DNA from: Laedolimicola ammoniilytica
GTDB taxonomy: Bacteria; Bacillota; Clostridia; Lachnospirales; Lachnospiraceae
NCBI RefSeq assembly: GCF_025567165.1
Contig: NZ_JAOQKC010000006.1
Location: forward strand, 128,836 to 192,835
Reading direction: 5' to 3'
DNA: 64,000 nucleotides
A program made the position numbers and the translations under genes. Positions 7,871 through 16,637 of this stretch are shown here, piece by piece. The notes beneath the pieces were generated by a model. The model was given only the letters and a program-made list of their open reading frames with translations. It did not search any database and was not told the DNA's origin. Within the stretch, counting starts at the first letter, position 1; every line of letters begins with the position of its first letter.

Positions 7871-9887
7871 CAAAGCCCTTCATGACTTTCGGAATCACAT
7901 AATGACTCCCGCCACGGCCCTTGACGTCCTCGATCATCATCGTGATCAACAGCGGCTTCTCCGTATTCTCCACGCAGATGCCCACGAACCAGCCCAGCTC
8001 CTGACCTTCCGTATCTTCCCTGGAGGTCTTCAGCTCCGCCGTACCGGTCTTACCCGCCATCCGGAATGCGTCGCGCTGCGCGGAATGGGCCGTACCGTCG
8101 CTGTCCTCCACCACCTGGTAGAGATCTGCTAGCACCGTATCCGCCGCCTCTTTGGTGAATACGCCCTCTTTCCAGCAGGATGTACTCTCACTGTCCAACA
8201 GATAGGGCTTCACCATATCTCCACCATTTACCAGGGCGGAGTAGATGACACTCAGATGAATCGGATTCATCAGCACCTTGCCCTGCCCGTAGCCACTGTC
8301 TGCCAGCTCCGTCTCGGAAGCTATCTTGCCGTCGCTGCCAAAGCTGGAAGCCGTCGCCGTAAAATCAAAGGGCAGCTCCTCGCCGAAGCCCAGGGAGTCC
8401 AAGCCCTTTGCGAAGTCATCCGTACCCATGGCGCAGGCCGCTTTCGCGAAATAGATATTATCGGAGTGAACCAGGGCGTTCTCCAGGTTCTTCACCGGGT
8501 AGTCCACCAGGGTTGTCACATAGTAGTCGCCCCAACTGCTATCCTTCTGCCATTTCAGGCCGTCATTTTTCACATCCTCGTCCGGGTCCAGCGTTCCTTC
8601 CGTCAGTCCCAGCGCCGCCACCACCGGCTTAAAGCTGGAACCGGGGGTCCAGGCCGCCAGATACCGGTTATACAGGGGCTGTGCCTCATCGGAGTTCAAT
8701 GCGTCCCAGGCGCTGGAGGTATAACCCATAACGAAATCATTGGGGTCGTAAGCCGGAGTGCTCACCAGCGCCCGTACGGCTCCGGTGGTGGGATCCATGG
8801 CTACCGCGCAGCCCTCGTCGCCCTCCATCTCCTGATAGAGATACTGCTGCAGTGTGATATCGATGGCCAGCTTCACATCCTGTCCATCCTCCGCCGACTT
8901 CTCCAGAACCGTATCCTTGACTTCGCCCAGCTGATTCAGAATCTGAATCGTATAGCCGTCCTTCGGTCGGAGCTGCTCCTCATAGATGCGCTCTGCGCCG
9001 GCCTTGCCGATGATGCTGTTTCTATTATACCCCTGTCCGGCCCGTTTTTCCAGCTCTTCCGCCGTAATATTCTGCACATAGCCGGTCAGCTGGGCCGCCT
9101 TCTCACCGAAAGGATAAAAGCGTACCTTCGTATCGGAAATCATGACCCCCGGAATCTCCAGCAGCTTCTCTTTCAGATCCATGGCGTCCTTGGCCACGGT
9201 CCGAAGCGGCACAAAGGTATCGTCCCGCACCCAGCCCGCGCTCAAGGCTTTCTCTATTTTCTCCGTACTGATTTCCAGAAGCTCCGAAAGCTGCGCAATG
9301 GCCCCGTCCCGGTCCTCCGGAAGCTTGCCCGGCACCAGGCCCACAGAAGAGGCCACGCCCTCTCTCGCCAGCTCCACCTGGTTGCGGTCATAGATATTGC
9401 CGCGTTTGGCCTGGGTGGTCACCACCTTCACCGTATCCTCATTGTAGAGGTTCGGAAAAATGTCCTGGCTGTCCCAGCTCATTTTATAATCCCCATCCTC
9501 GTTTTTCGTGAAAATGGCCACCGTATCAAAGGACAGCTCCCCCGCAATCGTATCCATGGTCAGGGTATACTTCACCCGCTGGGTCTCCGCCTTTTCATCC
9601 TTTTTCCCGCCCTCGTCCGCGATATCGATTCGGACGTCTGAAGCTTCGATTCCACCGTAGATATTCTTATATCGGTTTACATAAGTTTCTTTATCTGTAG
9701 TCTCCTGCGCCTCCTCTGTCAGGAAGCCATACATATCCGCGTAATCTTCCTGATTCAGAAAATCGATATATTCCGTCAGCAGTTCTTCGGGCTGCTCTGT
9801 CTTTTTCCCGCAGCCTGCCAGCAGTCCCAGACTCAGTCCCAGACTCAGCCCCAGGGTCAGAGTCGATAACGCCATGTTCCTTTTCAT
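7857..9887 (-). CDS. Class B penicillin-binding protein, lipoprotein, MecA-like N domain
   Basis: A 676-residue transpeptidase that cross-links peptidoglycan outside the membrane. A lipoprotein signal peptide ends in LLAGC with Cys26 as the lipidated residue. Residues about 30-145 form an NTF2-like MecA_N domain, about 155-320 the PBP dimerisation domain and about 350-676 the transpeptidase. All three active-site motifs are seen: S417-S-F-K420, SDN in ALVHSDNIYF, and KTGTAEL near the C-terminus. This is the architecture of PBP3/PBP2a-type enzymes, some of which have low beta-lactam affinity; resistance cannot be predicted here. The signal peptide contains a small LGLS repeat mirrored in the DNA. 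It heads an operon with the AI-2E-type gene and coaX. Confidence 0.95.
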   Translation of the reverse strand: MKRNMALSTLTLGLSLGLSLGLLAGCGKKTEQPEELLTEYIDFLNQEDYADMYGFLTEEAQETTDKETYVNRYKNIYGGIEASDVRIDIADEGGKKDEKAETQRVKYTLTMDTIAGELSFDTVAIFTKNEDGDYKMSWDSQDIFPNLYNEDTVKVVTTQAKRGNIYDRNQVELAREGVASSVGLVPGKLPEDRDGAIAQLSELLEISTEKIEKALSAGWVRDDTFVPLRTVAKDAMDLKEKLLEIPGVMISDTKVRFYPFGEKAAQLTGYVQNITAEELEKRAGQGYNRNSIIGKAGAERIYEEQLRPKDGYTIQILNQLGEVKDTVLEKSAEDGQDVKLAIDITLQQYLYQEMEGDEGCAVAMDPTTGAVRALVSTPAYDPNDFVMGYTSSAWDALNSDEAQPLYNRYLAAWTPGSSFKPVVAALGLTEGTLDPDEDVKNDGLKWQKDSSWGDYYVTTLVDYPVKNLENALVHSDNIYFAKAACAMGTDDFAKGLDSLGFGEELPFDFTATASSFGSDGKIASETELADSGYGQGKVLMNPIHLSVIYSALVNGGDMVKPYLLDSESTSCWKEGVFTKEAADTVLADLYQVVEDSDGTAHSAQRDAFRMAGKTGTAELKTSREDTEGQELGWFVGICVENTEKPLLITMMIEDVKGRGGSHYVIPKVMKGFDEYE

Positions 9888-10006
9888 AAAATCCCCTTTT
9901 CTTCTGTAAAATCATTGTACACTACGTTCTTATAAAAAGATATCCTGATTTTTATGGATTTTGCACTCCTGAATCAGCACCAAGTGCTTCAGACCATATT
10001 GAATGG

Positions 10007-10627
10007 CTACGGCTGCTGCCACTTCTCCGGATATCGCCATTCATCCAGCTTCCAGGACAGCTTGCCGTTATAAGGAGTCGCAGTCCAGACGACGCCCGCG
10101 CAGCCAAGCAGTGTCACCACCGCCAGGCATACCGCCACCGGCACCTTCCAGAACTGCCCCGCCAGCAGGCCCCGCTGGGTTAGCTTAAGTCTAAGCAGAT
10201 CCTGTTTCTTCTCCGGCCATTCCGTCATATCCAGCCAGAGAAACCTGTGCTCCTTCAGGAAAATCCACACCTGCTCCTCTTTTCTCCGAACCTTACGCAC
10301 CTGCCGGAGGTCTATCCTGGTGCCATCCGACAGACACAGCGTATTTCCCTCTATCTCCGCCTTTTTGATCACGTCTGCCCGGCTGTTTCTCCGGTATAAA
10401 TGCTTTTCCCACAGGAACAAAAGAAAATACAGGAAAAACAGGGCCATACAGCCTGCCAGAACCGGCGTTCTCCGCCGCACGCCGCCCCACTGGCAGAAGC
10501 GGAACAGGGTCCGCCAGAACCAGTAATACACCAGCAGAAACCAGGGGCTGTACAGCCGCCACACCCACAAAAATCTCCCCATTTTCCGCTTCCAGCGCTT
10601 CTCCGTGGCCTTATCGACCATTTCCAT
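10007..10627 (-). CDS. Membrane protein, possible YcxB-like domain
   Basis: A protein of about 206 residues with two hydrophobic helices near the N-terminus (about residues 25-45 and 50-70), a soluble middle part (about 85-145) rich in beta-forming residues and ending in a F-L-W-L-D-M-T segment, and a third helix near 165-185. This resembles YcxB-like proteins but the call rests on pattern only. The ATG at 10627 has GAGGTG eight bases upstream; a GTG at 10645 is in frame but has no site. It follows the M56 peptidase gene at a 47-base distance on the same strand, so it is probably the third gene of the blaI operon. Confidence 0.7.
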   Translation of the reverse strand: MEMVDKATEKRWKRKMGRFLWVWRLYSPWFLLVYYWFWRTLFRFCQWGGVRRRTPVLAGCMALFFLYFLLFLWEKHLYRRNSRADVIKKAEIEGNTLCLSDGTRIDLRQVRKVRRKEEQVWIFLKEHRFLWLDMTEWPEKKQDLLRLKLTQRGLLAGQFWKVPVAVCLAVVTLLGCAGVVWTATPYNGKLSWKLDEWRYPEKWQQP

Positions 10628-10674
10628 CTGTCCGTCACCTCTCACGCTTGCTTCGCAGAGTTGTCTCTGCGACC

Positions 10675-12888
10675 TTATCTCCGATATACGATACCCGTAT
10701 AGACCCAGGTCTGCCCCAGATCCTCCGACTCATAGCGCAGCTTCGTGCCACCCAATTCCGAGTATTCCTCCATGCCCAGATACAGCACCAGTTTTCCATC
10801 CTGGATCTCCGGCGGATAATAGACCGTATAACTCTCTGCGTACTCCACAGCCGGAACCCGGACTGTCAGCTGCTTCCAGTTATTTCCACCATCTTCCGTC
10901 CGCCAGCAGCCGTCGCCGCCGGTCACAAAGCCGACCTTGTCAGACACAAAGGCCGCCCCGGTCAGCAGGGAATGACTTCCCCCATAGCCGTAGAATGTCT
11001 CCGCTGTCAGTGGGCTCCAGTTCTCACCACCGTCCCTTGTCACATAGAGCGTGCTGCCCTCCTGGTGCATGGTCCGATCCCCGGTAAAGATCAGAAAACC
11101 GTGCTCCGCGTCCGGAAAGCTTAAGAACAGCCTCCGCACACTCGTATCCATATTTGACACGACGATGGTTTTCCAGTTTTTTCCTTCATCATGGCTAAAG
11201 GTCACAGACACCGGAACCGACGGGGAACCGCCGTAGGCAAAGGCCGTCACTTCATCCGTCACCACATAGCTCTTCTCCTGTGGACCAGAAAGCTGTCCGT
11301 CCATCTCATCACCCCGGCTGGTGAGCTTTTCCAGAGAAATCGGGACGTCCCTCCAGTTTGCTCCATTGTCCCAGGTAGCCTGCAGGACACCGTCCTGGGT
11401 CCTCGCCCTGCAGCCGTCCTGCTGCTTCAGATCCAGCATCGGAAGGGACGCAAAGGCCGCCTTTGCGTCCTCCGGGTGCGCCGCTTCCAGGGCTGCCAGC
11501 GCCTGCTGCGTCTCCGCCACACCCACCAGCTCATAGGTAAATTCGCCCACCCGTTTCACATGCACTGCCCAGTCAAAATAGCGGTATTCCGTACCATTTT
11601 CCACATAGCGCCCGCCATCCACCGGCAGGCCCGTTTCCACAGTCTCATCTGCCCACACGATGTCCCGGAACAACAGCCTGCACACATACTCATCTGCGTC
11701 GCCCGCCAGCAGGGTCCGATCGATGATCTCCAATGTATTATAGCCGCTGGATTCCTCCGGGTTATAGGCGCTGCCCCGCTCCGGGTCTTCATAGTACATC
11801 CTGTAGCGGTAGACAAAATCCGACACCGTATCCAGATAGGACGCCCGGGTCTTCACCCGCAGCTGCCAGGGACCGGACACCGCTTCCGTCATATCCGCGA
11901 ACTCCGTCTCCGGATACTGCTCCATGGCGTTCATCCGCCACTCATAATAGCTCTCGCCATCCACCGGCGTAAGCCCGGTCATGGCCTCTACCGCCGTATC
12001 CGTGAAGCCATCCGGCGCGTCATAGCCCAGGTACCGATTCACCGCGGCCTCCTGCTGATACGCCTCTTCCCGCACATCCCGGCGCACCGACACGCCCAGA
12101 AGTCCGACGCAGACTACGAGCTCCGCCGTCAGAAGCAGAAAAGCCGCCGCCCCTGCCACGAAGCCCGGCTCCTGCTCCCGGGTCACTACCTGAAGCCTGG
12201 CCCGCATGACCGCCTTGCTGTTATAGAAATAAGCCGAATAAGCCTTATTTCTCTCCCGTCCCCGCCGCAGGGAATCCAGCAGGAACTCTGCGTAAGCGTC
12301 CCGTTCCACCTCGGATTTGTCGGCTGCCACGCTCTGGTCGCAGGCCACCTCCACGTCCTGAAATGCCGCGTTTTTCAGAAGCCAGACCGCCGGTTGGAAC
12401 CAGAAGATACAGCTTCCCACTGTGAAAATCAGCTTGTACCAGAGATCCCGCTTTTTCGCATGGGTACATTCGTGCAGAAAAACCATCCGAAGCTCCGCAA
12501 AGCTGTAGCGGGTATCCGGGAGTAACATAATCGGAGTAAGAAACCCCAAAATCATCGGCGTCGTCACCGCATCGCTCTGATAGAGAGCGGGAGCCTTGGA
12601 AAGCTCCACCTCCGAAGCAGCCTGCTCACAGGCGCTGTGAATCCAGCCCTCTTCCACCGGCTTCATCGCCGCAATCGCTTTCCGGCGGAACCGCTGATAA
12701 GACCCCAGCTGCCACAGCAAAAGCAAAAGCGTTCCCGCCGCCCAGATCGGAAACAGCAGCGCCAGACGGCGCACCTGCGGGTATTCCCAGCGCAGCACAT
12801 ACAGCCGCAGCAGCACGCCCACATGGAGCAGCGCAAGCTCAGCCAGCAAAATCACCCATAATACCTTCCGGTACTTCGCCTGTCTCAT
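10675..12888 (-). CDS. M56 (BlaR1-type) membrane metallopeptidase with extracellular Asp-box repeats
   Basis: A 737-residue protein. The N-terminal 275 residues resemble the BlaR1/MecR1 peptidase unit: membrane segments near 10-30, 42-60 and 257-277, and a zinc motif H139-E-C-T-H143 followed by a downstream Glu in VEVACDQSV. Classical BlaR1 has a penicillin-binding sensor after the last span. Here there is no such domain. Instead a region of unknown fold (about 280-480) is followed by at least four Asp-box (BNR) motifs: HDEGKNWKTI, RDGGENWSPL, TEDGGNNWKQL and SEDLGQTWVY, which suggest a beta-propeller. By analogy, ligand sensing outside would trigger cleavage of the co-encoded BlaI repressor. 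The start overlaps the blaI stop by four bases. Confidence 0.85.
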   Translation of the reverse strand: MRQAKYRKVLWVILLAELALLHVGVLLRLYVLRWEYPQVRRLALLFPIWAAGTLLLLLWQLGSYQRFRRKAIAAMKPVEEGWIHSACEQAASEVELSKAPALYQSDAVTTPMILGFLTPIMLLPDTRYSFAELRMVFLHECTHAKKRDLWYKLIFTVGSCIFWFQPAVWLLKNAAFQDVEVACDQSVAADKSEVERDAYAEFLLDSLRRGRERNKAYSAYFYNSKAVMRARLQVVTREQEPGFVAGAAAFLLLTAELVVCVGLLGVSVRRDVREEAYQQEAAVNRYLGYDAPDGFTDTAVEAMTGLTPVDGESYYEWRMNAMEQYPETEFADMTEAVSGPWQLRVKTRASYLDTVSDFVYRYRMYYEDPERGSAYNPEESSGYNTLEIIDRTLLAGDADEYVCRLLFRDIVWADETVETGLPVDGGRYVENGTEYRYFDWAVHVKRVGEFTYELVGVAETQQALAALEAAHPEDAKAAFASLPMLDLKQQDGCRARTQDGVLQATWDNGANWRDVPISLEKLTSRGDEMDGQLSGPQEKSYVVTDEVTAFAYGGSPSVPVSVTFSHDEGKNWKTIVVSNMDTSVRRLFLSFPDAEHGFLIFTGDRTMHQEGSTLYVTRDGGENWSPLTAETFYGYGGSHSLLTGAAFVSDKVGFVTGGDGCWRTEDGGNNWKQLTVRVPAVEYAESYTVYYPPEIQDGKLVLYLGMEEYSELGGTKLRYESEDLGQTWVYTGIVYRR

Positions 12889-13265
12889 TTCCCACGCTCC
12901 CTTCTCTCCCGGTCCAGGAAATCCTGCAATTCATCCAAATCCTCATCGGAGAGCTCGTCCCCGCTGCCCAGGGCCGCTATAAAATTCCCCACAGAATTCT
13001 GATACAACCGCTTCCAGATGCTGCGGCTCTCCTCCTTCAGATACGCGTTCTTCGGCACCGCCGCCTCATAGACATTGCTCTTTCCCTCCCGGTACACGTC
13101 CACGAAGCCCTTCTCCTGCAGTCTGGACAGGAAAGACAGGATGGTGGTGGCCGAAAGCTTCCGATCCACCGGCAGCTGATACTCAATCTCAAGCCGGGTC
13201 ACCGGATGCCCGGCGTCCCAGATAATCTGCATTAGCTCCAGCTCAGAATCTGGCAGTCGTTTCAT
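12885..13265 (-). CDS. BlaI/MecI-family transcriptional repressor
   Basis: A 126-residue winged-helix repressor. The N-terminal half contains the family pattern LPDSELELMQIIWDAGHPVT, a recognition helix around SATTILSFLSRLQEKGFV, and a C-terminal dimerisation part with acidic residues. BlaI-type proteins bind palindromes as dimers and are inactivated by cleavage by a partner M56 peptidase, which is the next gene. The ATG has GGAGG ahead of it. A strong promoter and a 16-base palindrome lie upstream, consistent with autoregulation. Confidence 0.92.
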   Translation of the reverse strand: MKRLPDSELELMQIIWDAGHPVTRLEIEYQLPVDRKLSATTILSFLSRLQEKGFVDVYREGKSNVYEAAVPKNAYLKEESRSIWKRLYQNSVGNFIAALGSGDELSDEDLDELQDFLDRERRERGK

Positions 13266-13327
13266 ACGCGAAAACCTCCTTTCGCTCTTTTCCTTCGTAA
13301 AAATCTTCTAAAATCGCCAATTCTTTT

Positions 13328-13343
13328 TTCGGCATTTGCCGAA
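13328..13343. promoter_or_regulatory. Palindrome upstream of the BlaI-type gene, candidate operator
   Basis: TTCGGCATTTGCCGAA is two perfect 7-base arms around TT. It lies between the promoter and the blaI-type start, in the expected transcribed leader. It could be the operator, though it differs from the TACA-N-TGTA cores of staphylococcal BlaI sites. Confidence 0.5.
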
Positions 13344-13358
13344 CAGAAACTTAAGTTC

Positions 13359-13387
13359 ATTTTACATTTGATAAAAGTATCTGTCAA
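13359..13387 (-). promoter_or_regulatory. Promoter of the blaI-type operon
   Basis: On the minus strand, TTGACA (13387-13382) and TAAAAT (13364-13359) are separated by 17 bases, about 94 bases ahead of the start codon. Confidence 0.7.
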
Positions 13388-13487
13388 GCAAATGAATTCC
13401 GATTTTTCTTAATATTTTATGAAAACAGGAAACGCCTATAAATTTCCGATCCGTTGTCATTTATTTATCCTCAGCTTTCTATCTTTC

Positions 13488-13516
13488 TTGTAAAGAAGGA
13501 AAATTTATACTATAAT
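13488..13516 (+). promoter_or_regulatory. Promoter of the flavin oxidase gene
   Basis: TTGTAA (13488-13493) and TATAAT (13511-13516) are separated by 17 bases, about 70 bases ahead of the ATG. Confidence 0.7.
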
Positions 13517-13585
13517 CAACACGGATCTTTCACGATTTTATCATTTAGAATCGTATGGAACATAACTTAAGAAAGAGGTATGGGT

Positions 13586-14602
13586 ATGAATTACAACGAA
13601 TGCATCGAACTGGCCAGAGGCCGTGTGGGCAAGGTCTGTAAGGCCTGTCCCGAGTGCAACGGCCGGGCCTGCGGCAACAAAATGCCCGGTCCAGGAGCCA
13701 AGGGCATCGGCGACACCGCCATCCGTAACTATAACAAATGGAAGGAAATCCGGGTTCAGATGGACACCCTGGTGAAAAAACGTCCCATCGACACCAGCCT
13801 GTCCCTGTTCGGCAAAACCTTCCGGTACCCGTTCTTCGCGGGCCCCGTGGGCGCTGTGAACCTGCACTACGGCGACTCCCTGAACGACGTGAGCTACAAT
13901 GATATCCTGGTCTCCGCCTGCGCGGAATTCGGCATCGCGGCTTTCACCGGCGACGGCACCGACAGCAACGTCATGGTGGCAGCCACCAGAGCCATTAAGA
14001 ATGCGAAGGGCTTTGGTATCCCCACCGTCAAGCCCTGGAACATCGAGACCATCCGGGAGAAAATGGCCCTGGTACACGACGCGGATCCCTTCGCCGTGGC
14101 CATGGACATCGACGCCGCAGGCCTTCCGTTCCTTCAGAATCTGAATCCGCCCGCCGGAAGTAAGTCCGTAGAAGAGCTGAAAGCTATCCGGGAAGCCGCA
14201 GGCGTACCCTTCATCGTAAAAGGTATCATGACCGTCAAAGGAGCTCTGAAAGCGAAAGAAGCCGGCGCCGCAGCCATCGTCGTATCCAATCACGGCGGCC
14301 GCGTCCTTGACCAGTGCCCCGCCACCGCGGAAGTCCTGGAGGAGATCGCCGAAGCCGTGGGCGGTTCCATGAAGATTCTCGTGGACGGTGGCATCCGCTC
14401 CGGCACGGACGTCTTCAAGGCCCTGGCTCTGGGAGCCGACGCAGTCATCATCGCCCGTCCCTTCGTCACAGCTGTGTACGGCGGCGGCCGGGAGGGCGTC
14501 GAGTCCTATATCAACAAAATCGGCGCGGAGCTCAAGGACACCATGGCCATGTGCGGCGTCGCGTCCCTCGACGAGATCACCCGGGACTGTGTCCGCAGAT
14601 AG
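13586..14602 (+). CDS. FMN-dependent alpha-hydroxy-acid oxidising enzyme with N-terminal Cys motif
   Basis: A 338-residue member of the FMN-linked alpha-hydroxy-acid dehydrogenase/oxidase family (lactate, glycolate and similar acids). The TIM-barrel landmarks are present: catalytic-base region SNHGGRVLDQ near residue 240, FIVKGIM with the active Lys near 210, and the phosphate-binding VDGGIRSGTDVFKAL and GADAVIIARPF segments. The N-terminus is unusual: C18-x2-C21-x2-C24-x4-C29, followed by MPGPG, which could hold an Fe-S cluster and let electrons leave without oxygen. The ATG at 13586 has AGAGG seven bases upstream, better than 13580. It is a single-gene unit with its own terminator. The substrate is not determined. 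Confidence 0.85.
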   Translation: MNYNECIELARGRVGKVCKACPECNGRACGNKMPGPGAKGIGDTAIRNYNKWKEIRVQMDTLVKKRPIDTSLSLFGKTFRYPFFAGPVGAVNLHYGDSLNDVSYNDILVSACAEFGIAAFTGDGTDSNVMVAATRAIKNAKGFGIPTVKPWNIETIREKMALVHDADPFAVAMDIDAAGLPFLQNLNPPAGSKSVEELKAIREAAGVPFIVKGIMTVKGALKAKEAGAAAIVVSNHGGRVLDQCPATAEVLEEIAEAVGGSMKILVDGGIRSGTDVFKALALGADAVIIARPFVTAVYGGGREGVESYINKIGAELKDTMAMCGVASLDEITRDCVRR

Positions 14603-14622
14603 CAAAAAGCCCTTTACGTTTT

Positions 14623-14660
14623 CTGTCTTTTCCGTTAAGATAAAAGACAGATAGTTTTTT
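14623..14660 (+). terminator. Terminator after the flavin oxidase gene
   Basis: A 9-base stem (CTGTCTTTT, 14623-14631, with AAAAGACAG, 14642-14650) is followed by a T-run to 14660. Confidence 0.7.
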
Positions 14661-14680
14661 ATAAAAAAGGAGAATTCAAT

Positions 14681-15202
14681 ATGGCACAGAATCCAGTCGT
14701 TACATTTGAAATGGAAAACGGCGATCTCATCAAGGCAGAGCTCTACCCCGAAATCGCCCCCAACACCGTCAACAACTTCATCAGCCTGGTAAAGAAGGGC
14801 TTCTACAACGGCCTGATTTTCCATCGGGTTATCAATGGCTTCATGATCCAGGGCGGCTGCCCGGACGGTATCGGCACCGGCGGACCGGGCTACTCCATCA
14901 AGGGCGAGTTTGCCCAGAACGGCGTTCAGAACGATCTGGCCCACACACCGGGCGTCCTCTCCATGGCCAGAGCCATGCATCCGGACTCCGCAGGTTCCCA
15001 GTTCTTCATCATGCATAAGACCAGCCCCCATCTGGACGGCTCCTACGCCGCCTTCGGCAAGGTCATCGAGGGCCTGGACGTGGTAGACAAGATCGCCACC
15101 ACCCGGACTGATTTCCGGGATCGCCCCATGACTCCGCAGGTCATGAAGAGCGTCACCGTGGACACCTTCGGCGTGGACTATCCGGAACCGGAGACTTTAT
15201 AA
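14681..15202 (+). CDS. ppiB: Cyclophilin-type peptidyl-prolyl isomerase
   Basis: A 173-residue single-domain cyclophilin that speeds proline cis-trans isomerisation during folding. The active-site segments are intact: IFHRVINGFMIQGG with the catalytic Arg, and AGSQFFIMH. There is no signal peptide, so it is cytoplasmic. The ATG follows AAGGAG. It is bracketed by terminators and is likely transcribed alone or by read-through from the oxidase. Confidence 0.95.
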   Translation: MAQNPVVTFEMENGDLIKAELYPEIAPNTVNNFISLVKKGFYNGLIFHRVINGFMIQGGCPDGIGTGGPGYSIKGEFAQNGVQNDLAHTPGVLSMARAMHPDSAGSQFFIMHKTSPHLDGSYAAFGKVIEGLDVVDKIATTRTDFRDRPMTPQVMKSVTVDTFGVDYPEPETL

Positions 15203-15213
15203 GCATTTTTCTC

Positions 15214-15250
15214 AGACGGAAAACCGCGAACGGTTTTCCGTCTTTTTATT
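15214..15250. terminator. Bidirectional terminator between ppiB and the deacetylase gene
   Basis: A perfect 13-base stem (15214-15226 with 15231-15243) around the loop CGAA, followed by TTTTATT on the plus strand. Both convergent genes end within 12 bases of it. Confidence 0.85.
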
Positions 15251-15965
15251 CCAGAATCAGCTCATCGGCCGTCACAAATTCATAGCCTTTCTTCTGCAGC
15301 TCATCCACGATTCGGAGGGCCGCCTCCACGGTGGTTCGGTAGGAATCGTGCATGAGGATCACGTCGTTCTCCTCCACATCTTCCAGCACCTCCCGGACGA
15401 TCCGGTCCGTATTTTTCACCTTCCAGTCCAGGGTATCCAGGGTCCAGAATACCGGGATCATCATGACCTGACATTCCAGCTCCTTATTCCAGTTGCCGTA
15501 GGGCGGGCGCACATACTCCACCTGCTGCCCGGTAATGGCGCGGATGGCCTCGCTGGTGTCCCTTATCTCCGCACAGGCCTCCTCCATGGACAGGCTATTG
15601 ATATCCACATGGTAAAAGGTATGGTTGCCGATGAGATGCCCCTCCTCGCTCATGCGGCGGATCACGTCCTCCCGGCCCTCGATATTCTCCCCCAGCAGGA
15701 AAAAGGTGACCTTCACACCCCGCTCCGCAAGACCGTCCAGCAATAAATCCGTATAATAGGGATGAGGACCGTCGTCGAAGGTCAGGGCAATCCGTCGGGT
15801 CTCGACGCCTGCCTCCACTGCATTCGCGCCCGCCAGAACCTTTTGAGCCTCCTTTTCCATCCTGACCCGGAAACCGGCCGCCGTCAGCGTAAGCGTCAGA
15901 CCCAGAAAGCCGATCAGAAAGCCCCGCTTCCACTTAGGAATCCGCCTGATTTTCTCATTATTCAC
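15246..15965 (-). CDS. Polysaccharide deacetylase (NodB fold), membrane-anchored
   Basis: A 239-residue protein with one N-terminal hydrophobic helix (about 15-33), which probably anchors it to the membrane with the enzyme outside. The NodB domain begins at about residue 53: IALTFDDGPHP carries the catalytic Asp and a metal-binding Asp, GNHTFYH gives the metal-binding His pair, and RPPYGNWN is motif 3. LMHDSYRTT near 205 is the C-terminal catalytic His motif. Such enzymes remove N-acetyl groups from peptidoglycan or surface glycans; which one is unknown. The likely start is a GTG at 15965 with GGAG upstream. Confidence 0.92.
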   Translation of the reverse strand: MNNEKIRRIPKWKRGFLIGFLGLTLTLTAAGFRVRMEKEAQKVLAGANAVEAGVETRRIALTFDDGPHPYYTDLLLDGLAERGVKVTFFLLGENIEGREDVIRRMSEEGHLIGNHTFYHVDINSLSMEEACAEIRDTSEAIRAITGQQVEYVRPPYGNWNKELECQVMMIPVFWTLDTLDWKVKNTDRIVREVLEDVEENDVILMHDSYRTTVEAALRIVDELQKKGYEFVTADELILE

Positions 15966-16037
15966 GTTCCGTCTCCGGTTCGTTTTTCCTATAATATATG
16001 CAGAAGGAGCAGGCGTATGAGCCTGCTCCCTGTCTTT

Positions 16038-16514
16038 TTACTGTTCCCCGTTATCGTCCTCTGGGTCTGCCTCTGTCTCTGCTTCCGTCCCGGTTTCTTC
16101 TTTTCCGTTTTCAAACTCCGGCCGGATCTTCCGTTTCATCTGCGTCGCGACAAAATAGATCAGCACCGGGATCAGGAAATCATTTCCCGCCTCGGAATTC
16201 ATCCCGGAGATCCAGTAAAACAGCGCTCCCGCACCGATCACGTCCGCCGCCAGGATCTTCAGGTACGCCGATTTCCGATCCGGGGTCAGATCCTGCAGAA
16301 GCCCCGTCTTCCAGGGTTCCACCACGTCGGAGAAAACCAGATAAACCGTCACGAACAGTATCAGAAGGATCTCGAACAGAATCATGTTAATGTCCTTCGT
16401 GATCAGGCCATAGACCGCATAGCCGATGACGATCAAGGTCATGGCCAGGAGTACCCGCATGGTCAGCTTCTGCGCTGCTTTTTTCTTTTTTTCCATCGCT
16501 TCTTTGTTTTCCAT
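16038..16514 (-). CDS. Four-span membrane protein of unknown function
   Basis: A 158-residue protein with a Lys-rich N-terminus, four hydrophobic helices (about 22-40, 44-62, 84-103 and 111-126) and an acidic Glu/Asp-rich tail from about 135. The start at 16514 has AAGGAG at a good distance. No family with a known role is recognised. It lies alone between a deacetylase gene and the divergent DUF4250 gene. The tail of acidic residues could bind a cytoplasmic partner or metal, but nothing shows this. Confidence 0.75.
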   Translation of the reverse strand: MENKEAMEKKKKAAQKLTMRVLLAMTLIVIGYAVYGLITKDINMILFEILLILFVTVYLVFSDVVEPWKTGLLQDLTPDRKSAYLKILAADVIGAGALFYWISGMNSEAGNDFLIPVLIYFVATQMKRKIRPEFENGKEETGTEAETEADPEDDNGEQ

Positions 16515-16637
16515 ATTTTTCCTTCTCCTTTGTAAACTCTCTGTCTCCTAGTGTACCAGAAAAAAATACACCTTGCAAGTTTCCACAGGATGTCTTACAG
16601 TTACCATATATTTTACTATGACAGGAGGTAATGTCCC

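Noticed and set aside
13541..15031. A 496-codon open frame antisense to the flavin oxidase and cyclophilin genes
   Set aside because: It runs across two well-supported genes and their terminator on the other strand and has no recognisable protein features.
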